A stretch of 10,523 nt of DNA from an uncultured Eubacteriales bacterium (GTDB taxonomy: Bacteria; Bacillota; Clostridia; Oscillospirales; Acutalibacteraceae). This document shows, one piece after another, positions 6,327 through 10,523 of the stretch. The notes beneath the pieces were generated by a model. It was not told where the DNA came from, did not search any database, and was given only the letters and a program-made list of their open reading frames with translations. The DNA lies in the NCBI GenBank assembly GCA_934463265.1, contig CAKSIU010000023.1, forward strand, positions 1-10,523, written 5' to 3'. The translations under genes were made by a program, and so were the position numbers. How positions within the stretch are numbered: the stretch's first letter is position 1; each line of letters begins with the position of its first letter.

Positions 6327-7124
6327 ATGGAAAAGAAAGTTTGCTGTTTTTCTTGGTTAAAGAAGAAAATCAACGTTGTAGAACTAAAACCAAAACTAAA
6401 ACAAGAAATAAAAAAGTTATTGATAAATTTTAATGTTACAAAATTTTTTGTTTGCGCAGAAAGTAATTTTGATAGTTTATGTACAGAATGCATTAAAGAA
6501 ATAAAAAGTGAATGCCCACAGTTAAGGCTGAGCTTAGTATTGACCGATTTTTCATCAAAAGTCAGTTTAAACAAATTATTTGACGAAATAATTTATCTGA
6601 ATTTCGGCGAAATGTCGTCACAGCTTTTGAAATTGAGTCTATTTGATTGGCTAATTAGTAAATCAGATTTTTTAATTTCCATAAAAAACGAAAATCAGCC
6701 ACGTATAACAGTAAAAAATTTAGCAAATAAAGACTTGCTTTTTTTCTCAACAAGAATAAAACTATTAAGATTGAAACAAGGCATATCTCAAGCAGAATTG
6801 GCAGAGTCTATCGGGGTCGCAGCATCCACAGTTGGTATGTATGAACAGGGGCGACGAGAGCCTGATTTTCCAACGTTTCTTAGTATGTGCATAAAATTAA
6901 ATACTACTCCTGACTATTTGCTTGGATTAGAAAAAAGATTTAAACCGAAATTATTTGAAATAGAAACACTTTTATCTGAGTTTACAGAAGAAATAAAAAA
7001 TAATAACAAACTTTTATGCAACGGAAAACGAATAGGCAAAGAAGCTAGAGAAAGTTTGGCAATCTCATTTTTTACCGCACTTGAAGTTGCTAAAAAGTTT
7101 ATAGTGCAAAAATCTGATTTGTAA
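6327..7124 (+). CDS. Regulator: degenerate SLOG-like domain fused to an XRE HTH
   Basis: This is a 265-residue protein. The C-terminal half holds a clear XRE HTH at about 141-200 (TRIKLLRLKQGISQAELAE, STVGMYEQGRREPDF, LNTTPDYLLGLE), followed by a charged helical tail. The N-terminal about 135 residues look like a SLOG (DUF1273/YspA-type Rossmann) fold. FFVCAESNFDSLCTECIKEIK parallels the family strand-loop-helix FxxGxxxGxDxxxAExxxxLK, CPQLRLSLVL matches the following yPxixLxxvl strand, FDEIIYLN and LISKSDFLISI match the later strands. The Gly residues of the nucleotide-binding loop are missing, so the pocket is probably altered. I use ATG 6327 with GAGAGG just upstream; TTG 6315 would overlap that SD. 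It is divergent from the small repressor and probably opposes or modulates it in response to a signal. The HTH call is secure; the SLOG call is tentative. Confidence 0.75.
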   Translation: MEKKVCCFSWLKKKINVVELKPKLKQEIKKLLINFNVTKFFVCAESNFDSLCTECIKEIKSECPQLRLSLVLTDFSSKVSLNKLFDEIIYLNFGEMSSQLLKLSLFDWLISKSDFLISIKNENQPRITVKNLANKDLLFFSTRIKLLRLKQGISQAELAESIGVAASTVGMYEQGRREPDFPTFLSMCIKLNTTPDYLLGLEKRFKPKLFEIETLLSEFTEEIKNNNKLLCNGKRIGKEARESLAISFFTALEVAKKFIVQKSDL

Positions 7125-7130
7125 TTAAAC

Positions 7131-7160
7131 TGTTAACAAAATTTTGTTAGCAGCTTTTTA
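7131..7160 (+). terminator. Rho-independent terminator of the HTH regulator
   Basis: CTGTTAACAAA (7131-7141) pairs with TTTGTTAGCAG (7143-7153) with one G-U pair, followed by CTTTTTAATTTTT. It lies a few bases after the stop codon of the SLOG-HTH gene. Confidence 0.8.
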
Positions 7161-7165
7161 ATTTT

Positions 7166-7201
7166 TCATCGTGGGCAAATGACCAACGATGATATTTTTT
7201 T
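7166..7201 (+). terminator. Second hairpin with T-run (backup terminator)
   Basis: TCATCGTGG (7166-7174) pairs with CCAACGATGA (7183-7192) with one bulged base, followed by TATTTTTTTA. In tandem with the preceding hairpin, it insulates the regulator transcript from the leader that follows. Confidence 0.7.
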
Positions 7202-7262
7202 ATTATTATCAACAAAAATTCACAAAACCAATCTTATTTTCGCAATAAATTCTATCTATATT

Positions 7263-7291
7263 TTGACATTTAAATTGGAGGAAAATAGTTA
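7263..7291 (+). promoter_or_regulatory. Candidate promoter for the leader of the xis-int module
   Basis: TTGACA (7263-7268) with a 17-base spacer and TAGTTA (7286-7291) predicts a start near 7298. The -10 is weak. It would make a leader of about 280 bases up to the terminator at 7528-7578. The stretch 7202-7734 holds no long ORF. It carries this promoter, two SD-led micro-ORFs, hairpins and a terminator. Confidence 0.5.
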
Positions 7292-7413
7292 ATATTTAAG
7301 TGTTAGTGAATCAATTTAGGCAAATACCTCATAATTCAACCTTATTCTTTGTTATTTAATATTTTATTTCGAGGAAGTACAAAAAAACGGGAAGTGTGTA
7401 ACCTTTGTCAAAA

Positions 7414-7578
7414 CTAGGTGCAGCACAAAAAAGGAGGATTTATGTATTGCCTAGCATAGAAAAATAATAAATATTTCTACATAAAAACTATGTAGGCATT
7501 TGGGGTCATTGCACCTAACTAAATAAAGCAGAGTTTTATGCACGTTCAGCTGCACGTGTGTAAAACTCCGCTTTTTTA
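7414..7578 (+). ncRNA. Structured leader ending in a strong intrinsic terminator (possible attenuator)
   Basis: TAGGTGCA (about 7415-7423) is inverted as TGCACCTA (7510-7517), enclosing a perfect CTACATA/TATGTAG hairpin (about 7478-7496). Between them an AAGGAGG (7431-7437) precedes a five-codon ORF starting ATG 7442 (M-Y-C-L-A) or, overlapping it, a six-codon TTG ORF at 7447. The segment ends in an 18-bp stem, 7528-7545 with about 7555-7571, followed by CTTTTTTATT. A micro-ORF followed by alternative hairpins and a terminator is the design of ribosome-mediated attenuation, as in tet(M) and other resistance leaders. No coding homology is claimed. Confidence 0.5.
7528..7578 (+). terminator. 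Strong Rho-independent terminator
   Basis: GCAGAGTTTTATGCACGT (7528-7545) pairs with ACGTGTGTAAAACTCCGC (7554-7571) with one mismatch and two G-U pairs, then TTTTTTATT. It is the strongest stem-loop in the window and lies upstream, not downstream, of the sigma-like gene, which makes an attenuator role plausible. Confidence 0.85.
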
Positions 7579-7649
7579 TTAAATCAAAGCAAGCAAGCCG
7601 ACTAGTTGTTGTCTTCCTCCTATCTTCGTGTGAATGCGGAGGAGGCGTT

Positions 7650-7688
7650 ATGAGACATTGGCTTTTCTATTACATACGCTATCCATAG
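7650..7688 (+). CDS. Twelve-codon micro-ORF behind a sequestered SD
   Basis: ATG 7650 follows a very strong GGAGGAGG (7638-7645) by four bases and encodes MRHWLFYYIRYP, then a stop. It is rich in aromatic residues. The SD can pair with CCTCCT (7616-7621) in a GC-rich hairpin that would hide it. It ends 46 bases before the sigma-like gene, which has its own GGAGG. It could be a leader peptide coupling ribosome state to downstream expression, or chance. The evidence is the SD and position only. Confidence 0.35.
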   Translation: MRHWLFYYIRYP

Positions 7689-7734
7689 CCGTCCAATTTG
7701 TTTGAAAAAAATCAAATAATTTGGAGGTACGGTT

Positions 7735-8133
7735 ATGAAAAATCGTCGTGAAAATATAAAAAATGAATTGGCTTACTTTTACAAAGTGATAAAAAATATG
7801 GACATAAAAGATAACATTAAGCAATCAAAAATAAATGAATGTGAGACGCCTCTTGATGAAATTTTGTATGACCAACTTTCTGTTGGTGAAAACATGGACA
7901 AGCATTTAGAAGAACAAAATTTGCTCGGATGGATTGAATTGATTGAGAATCAGAAATTATATGAAGCTGTGAAATCGCTATCTATTGAAGACCAAATATT
8001 TATCAGCTATATAGTTGAAGGGGGTCGAACACAACGAGATTTGGCAAGAATTTATGGAATCAATCAAAGAACAGTCGGGCGTAAATTTGATAAAATATTA
8101 GTCTTACTAAAGTCTATTTTGTTAATAAAGTAG
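7735..8133 (+). CDS. Sigma-70 region 4-like HTH protein (Tn916 Orf7-type)
   Basis: This is a 132-residue protein whose C-terminal half has the sigma region 4 layout. A helix LYEAVKSLSIEDQIFISYIV is followed by the HTH GRTQRDLARIYGINQRTVGRKFDKILVLLK (about 98-127), as in sigma-like regulators that read a -35 element. The N-terminal part is charged and helical without a clear region 2, so it is not a complete sigma factor. It starts at ATG 7735 behind GGAGG. Proteins of this size and kind sit just before xis and int in Tn916-like elements (Orf7) and act in regulation of excision and transfer. Its location here, upstream of an excisionase-like gene and an integrase, agrees. I infer a role in driving that module. 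Confidence 0.75.
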   Translation: MKNRRENIKNELAYFYKVIKNMDIKDNIKQSKINECETPLDEILYDQLSVGENMDKHLEEQNLLGWIELIENQKLYEAVKSLSIEDQIFISYIVEGGRTQRDLARIYGINQRTVGRKFDKILVLLKSILLIK

Positions 8134-8196
8134 AAACTAAAAAATTTTAAGAAAATACGCCTCAAAAAACAGCCAAAAAGACTCTTATATATATAG

Positions 8197-8218
8197 AGGG
8201 ATATTTTTCCATATCCCT
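8197..8218 (+). repeat. Perfect hairpin AGGGATAT/ATATCCCT
   Basis: AGGGATAT (8197-8204) and ATATCCCT (8211-8218) are perfect inverted arms around a six-base loop, next to a CTCTTATATATATAGAG palindrome (about 8182-8198). There is no T-run after it. It may be a processing site or protein-binding site after the sigma-like gene. Confidence 0.55.
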
Positions 8219-8245
8219 ATTTGAAACTTGAAAATTGAATATAAA

Positions 8246-8477
8246 TATTTCAGCTACATTAAATTGTTGGACAAGCGTTTTATCGGATGCGCGAAGACCT
8301 CATTGAGCGAGCGACAAACATTCAGATATAAAATTTGCGTGGTAGCAAATCCGCGATGAATCCAGCAACCTATAATGATACTCCTGTCCACAGTCGAGGT
8401 TAAGTCCCAGAGTGCAGTCCCAGTGCGGGGAACGTTGAATTCGTGTGATGCTGTCTTACCAACAGCAGGCTGAAATA
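8246..8477 (+). ncRNA. Probable structured non-coding RNA upstream of xis
   Basis: TATTTCAGC (8246-8254) and GCTGAAATA (8469-8477) are perfect 9-base inverted repeats that would close a domain of 232 bases. Inside are ATTTGC/GCAAAT around GTGGTA (8333-8350), TGCTGT/ACAGCA around CTTACCA (8449-8467), a competing TGTTGG (8265-8270) with CCAACA (8459-8464), GGACA with TGTCC, and a GTCCCAG..TGC direct repeat (about 8405-8428). The stretch is clearly more GC-rich than its flanks and has no ORF above about 20 codons. This favours a conserved RNA or a leader of the xis-int transcript. I do not recognise the family. Confidence 0.55.
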
Positions 8478-8509
8478 CTAAAAAATTTAAAGCAAAGGAT
8501 GATTAAATC

Positions 8510-8692
8510 TTGAAAAGAATGTTTACAAATTATCCAGACGTCGTTTCAATAAACGAATTAATGACGATGCTTAATATTGGCAAAAAAACAGCATATTCTT
8601 TACTTCAATCCGAAGAAATAAAAAGTATCAAGGTCGGTAGGCAATATCGAATCCCGAAACGTTTTATCATCGAGTATCTACAATGCAGTTAA
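8510..8692 (+). CDS. Excisionase-type HTH protein (Xis-like)
   Basis: This is a 60-residue basic protein consisting of one excisionase/MerR-like winged HTH (HTH_17 type): VVSINELMTMLNIGKKTAYS, LLQSEEIKSIKVGRQYRIPK, RFIIEYL. The family bends DNA at attachment sites and directs the integrase toward excision. It starts at TTG 8510 nine bases after AAAGGA; ATG 8519 is a less well placed alternative. Its place immediately before the integrase, in the same direction, is the usual xis-int pairing. It follows the probable structured RNA, which may control it. Confidence 0.85.
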   Translation: MKRMFTNYPDVVSINELMTMLNIGKKTAYSLLQSEEIKSIKVGRQYRIPKRFIIEYLQCS

Positions 8693-8701
8693 CACGTTCC
8701 T

Positions 8702-8727
8702 TTGACAAGTATGTTATAATATATAAT
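8702..8727 (+). promoter_or_regulatory. Possible integrase promoter with short spacing
   Basis: TTGACA (8702-8707) is followed by two TATAAT copies, at 8715-8720 and 8722-8727. The spacings of 7 and 14 bases are shorter than the optimal 17. Both boxes match consensus but the geometry predicts weak basal activity, which would suit an integrase that needs help from a regulator. Confidence 0.45.
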
Positions 8728-8766
8728 GTTAGAGAATGTGTCCATGCAATTTAGGAGGATACATTT

Positions 8767-9921
8767 ATGACAGGTTGTTTAAAAATTAAAAATGATACGT
8801 TTTACGCAGTGTTAAATTTGAAAGAGGGCGGCAAATATAAGCAAAAGTGGGTTTCAACGAAGTTAAAAGTTAAAGGCAACAAATATAAGGCTATGGATTT
8901 TTTAAACAAGTTGATGATTGAATACGAAGAAAAAGAAGCAGCTACAGACCCATCAGACATTTTGTTTACAGATTATTTAATACAATGGTTGGAGAAAAAG
9001 GAAAATAAGGTCGAAACGGTGACGTTTGAAGGCTATAAAACGCTGATAGACAACCATATCTACCCTTATTTTGAAAAGAAAAAATTTAAGCTTTCAGAAA
9101 TAAAGCCTTCACATATTGCAGATTTTTATGAAAGTAAATTCAAAAATGGCCGTTGTGATGGCAAAGGCGGATTATCTATTCGAACGATAAAAATGTTGGC
9201 TTTCATTATAAAAGCAGTGCTGGATGAAGCCACCTTTTACGAACTGATTTTACGAAATCCAGCTTCAAAAGTTCCTTTACCAAAAAAAGAGGACGAGGAA
9301 AAGAAATGCGTTTTTCTGGACACTAAAAGTGCAAATGAAGTTCTAAAATTTTTTAGAGGCCATCATTTGCAACCTTTGATTTACACAACTTTATATTACG
9401 GATTACGCCGAAGCGAGGTTTTAGGTTTAAAGTGGGATGCCATAGATTTTGAAAACGACACACTTGAAATTAAGCACACCGTTGTAAAACATACAACAAT
9501 TGTAGCAAAGGACAAAACAAAAACCGCAGCTGGAAAAAGAAAATACACTTTACTTTCAGAAATAAAGGAAGTTTTGCTAAAACTAAAAAAGGAATCACAG
9601 AAAAACAAAAAAATATTCGGTAAAGAATATCAAAACACTGAATACATTTTTGTTTGGCCAGATGGCAAACCTTATAGGCCTGACTACATAACACGTGAAT
9701 TTCAAAAGGTGTTAAAAAGGAACAATTTTCCTCAGATGCGGTTTCATGATTTGCGGCACAGCTGTGCAAGTATTCTGTATGACAAAGGTTGGGAACTAAA
9801 AGATATTCAAACCTGGCTAGGTCATGCAGATATTGAAACCACAGCTGATGTTTACACCCATATTAGCAACACAAGAAAAAATAATATGGCCAAAGATATC
9901 CAGCATACTTTCTCTTTATAA
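8767..9921 (+). CDS. int: Tyrosine site-specific recombinase (integrase)
   Basis: This is a 384-residue integrase that cuts and joins attachment sites to insert or excise the element. An N-terminal arm-binding segment (about 1-55) leads to a SAM-like core-binding domain (about 65-165, FTDYLIQWLEKKEN...IYPYFEKKK) and a catalytic domain (about 180-384). The catalytic set is complete: Arg214 (YYGLRRSE), Lys252 (KTKTAAGKR), His327 and Arg330 (FHDLRHS), His353 (LGHADIE) and Tyr363 (VYTH). Length and layout match Tn916/phage-type integrases. ATG 8767 follows AGGAGG. It ends about 130 bases from the 3' end of tRNA-Pro, with direct repeats between, so the tRNA is the probable attachment site. Confidence 0.95.
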   Translation: MTGCLKIKNDTFYAVLNLKEGGKYKQKWVSTKLKVKGNKYKAMDFLNKLMIEYEEKEAATDPSDILFTDYLIQWLEKKENKVETVTFEGYKTLIDNHIYPYFEKKKFKLSEIKPSHIADFYESKFKNGRCDGKGGLSIRTIKMLAFIIKAVLDEATFYELILRNPASKVPLPKKEDEEKKCVFLDTKSANEVLKFFRGHHLQPLIYTTLYYGLRRSEVLGLKWDAIDFENDTLEIKHTVVKHTTIVAKDKTKTAAGKRKYTLLSEIKEVLLKLKKESQKNKKIFGKEYQNTEYIFVWPDGKPYRPDYITREFQKVLKRNNFPQMRFHDLRHSCASILYDKGWELKDIQTWLGHADIETTADVYTHISNTRKNNMAKDIQHTFSL

Positions 9922-9954
9922 AATCGTTTCAATTTATAATTTTATGGCTTGAGA

Positions 9955-9978
9955 AAATTCGTAGAAAAATTCGTAGAA
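9955..9978 (+). repeat. Tandem 12-bp repeat, candidate integrase arm sites
   Basis: AAATTCGTAGAA occurs twice back to back (9955-9966 and 9967-9978), between the integrase stop and the tRNA. Short tandem repeats of this kind next to att sites are typical of the arm-type sites bound by the N-terminal domain of tyrosine integrases. Confidence 0.65.
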
Positions 9979-10024
9979 ACCTTTACAAAGCTACCAATTA
10001 AATAAATTTAAAATACGTCAACAT

Positions 10025-10126
10025 CTCAGCAATGATGCGGAGTTTCAACTGGTCCGAGTGACAGGAATTGAACCTGCGGCCTCTTGAACCCCATTCAAGC
10101 GCGCTACCAATCTGCGCCACACCCGG
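10025..10126. other. Attachment-site region: tRNA-Pro 3' end with adjacent hairpin
   Basis: The 3' end of tRNA-Pro (leftward, 3' end at 10050) faces the integrase, the usual orientation for integration into a tRNA 3' end that keeps the gene intact. A hairpin CTC-GCA/TGC-GAG with an A·G mismatch (10025-10042) lies just outside. The core sequence cannot be fixed because the other att copy is outside the window. Confidence 0.6.
10050..10126 (-). tRNA. tRNA-Pro (anticodon GGG)
   Basis: The complement of 10050-10126 folds as a full tRNA. The acceptor arm CCGGGTG pairs with CACTCGG, the D arm contains AGATTGGTAGCGC, the anticodon arm CTTGA/TCAAG encloses ATGGGGT (anticodon GGG), the T arm has GGTTCAATTCC, and CCA is encoded. 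It is the probable integration target, with its 3' end toward the element. Confidence 0.95.
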
Positions 10127-10258
10127 ACGTATGATTATATTAAATAAAAATTTATTTGTGATGGAGCTTAATATTGCAAAGATAAATTACATTTAAAATT
10201 TATATAAACAAAACTTAAAAAAAGCAAAGAATTTCAGGTATCTACAATACTATTGTTG

Positions 10259-10334
10259 TGGTGGACGTTAACGGACTCGAACCGCTGACCCTTCGCACGT
10301 CAAGCGAATGCTCTACCAGCTGAGCTAAACGTCC
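10259..10334 (-). tRNA. tRNA-Val (anticodon GAC)
   Basis: The complement of 10259-10334 folds as a tRNA. The acceptor GGACGTT pairs with AACGTCC, the D arm contains AGCTGGTAGAGC, the anticodon arm TTCGC/GCGAA encloses TTGACGT (anticodon GAC), the T arm has GGTTCGAGTCC, and CCA is encoded. It is upstream of tRNA-Pro in the same leftward unit. Confidence 0.95.
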
Positions 10335-10385
10335 AAAATAAAACTTTCACTTTAAGAGAATTTATAATATAAAAAACTTAATTAA

Positions 10386-10414
10386 ATTATATAACTTGAG
10401 TTTTAAAATGTCAA
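10386..10414 (-). promoter_or_regulatory. Consensus promoter of the tRNA-Val/tRNA-Pro unit
   Basis: Reading leftward, TTGACA (complement of 10409-10414), a 17-base spacer and TATAAT (complement of 10386-10391) are a perfect sigma-A-type match. The expected start is about 45 bases before tRNA-Val. Confidence 0.85.
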
Positions 10415-10455
10415 CTGATGTAATTAAAAATATTAAATAAAATGAGGAGAAAGTA

Positions 10456-10523
10456 ATGCAAATAAAAACCATAGAATTTTTAAGTTTAGAAAACACGATT
10501 GCGAAAGACTTATTTATAGGGCA
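10456..10523 (+). CDS. Start of a host gene, cut by the window end
   Basis: ATG 10456 follows GAGGAG by six bases and opens a frame MQIKTIEFLSLENTIAKDLF that runs off the window. It has no signal peptide or membrane segment in the 22 residues visible. The strong SD and lack of stops suggest a real gene of the host chromosome. I cannot name it from so short a piece. Confidence 0.6.
   Translation, partial: MQIKTIEFLSLENTIAKDLFIG

Noticed and set aside
6260..6574. Minus-strand 104-codon ORF over the regulator start
   Set aside because: It is antisense to the SLOG-HTH gene and covers the divergent promoter; it has no SD or domain.
7414..7578. T-box leader
   Set aside because: The T-box bulge sequence is absent and the downstream gene is not an aminoacyl-tRNA or amino-acid gene.
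8287..8397. Short ORFs of about 14-15 codons within the structured block
   Set aside because: They have no SD and overlap predicted stems; I cannot support them as genes.
8246..8477. Group II or group I intron
   Set aside because: I see no domain V hairpin, no GUGCG-type 5' end, no P7 core and no intron-encoded protein.
9396..9769. Minus-strand ORFs inside the integrase
   Set aside because: They overlap the catalytic domain of an intact tyrosine recombinase.

Overview
The window looks like the right-hand end of an integrated mobile element in a low-GC Gram-positive (Firmicutes-type) chromosome, followed by a short piece of host chromosome. The assignment rests on AT-rich composition, strong AGGAGG-type ribosome binding sites, consensus sigma-A-like promoters, XkdX and GH25-LysM phage proteins, and a tyrosine integrase that ends next to a tRNA gene. 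No genus is claimed.

Layout. Positions 1-76 look like the outer end of an insertion sequence (probably IS3-type) reading leftward. It cuts into the 5' part of a Kelch-repeat tail protein gene (93-932). A small tail-associated protein (945-1271), an XkdX-like 44-residue protein (1287-1421), a GH25 lysozyme with two LysM domains (1512-2525) and a small holin-like membrane protein (2534-2821) follow in the usual late-gene order. Next is a self-contained AT-rich cargo operon (promoter at 3050-3078, terminator at 5886-5912). It has four genes: a membrane-anchored precursor with a 76-residue Ala/Gly-rich hydrophobic C-terminus, an M48-type membrane metalloprotease, a SpoIIM/DUF95-family membrane protein and a five-helix membrane protein. 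This looks like an undescribed bacteriocin- or SDP-like membrane-active peptide system with its own maturation, export and immunity functions, and it is the most interesting part of the window.

The control and integration module follows. A leftward XRE repressor (5947-6186) is divergent from a rightward regulator that appears to fuse a degenerate SLOG (DUF1273-like) domain to an XRE HTH (6327-7124). A long leader (about 7263-7690) contains hairpins, two SD-led micro-ORFs and a strong terminator. Then come a sigma-region-4-like protein (7735-8133), a probable structured RNA closed by a 9-bp helix (8246-8477), an excisionase-type HTH protein (8510-8692) and a tyrosine integrase (8767-9921). Tandem 12-bp repeats (9955-9978) lie between the integrase and the 3' end of tRNA-Pro(GGG), the likely attachment site. 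The host side holds tRNA-Pro and tRNA-Val(GAC) in one leftward unit behind a perfect TTGACA/TATAAT promoter, then the start of a rightward gene at 10456.

Working model (inference): the late genes are the remnant of a prophage, possibly disabled by the IS. The membrane-peptide operon is a moron-type cargo. The right-hand module resembles the regulator/sigma-like/xis/int end of Tn916-like elements as much as a phage lysogeny module, so the region may be a mosaic of two elements stacked at one tRNA.
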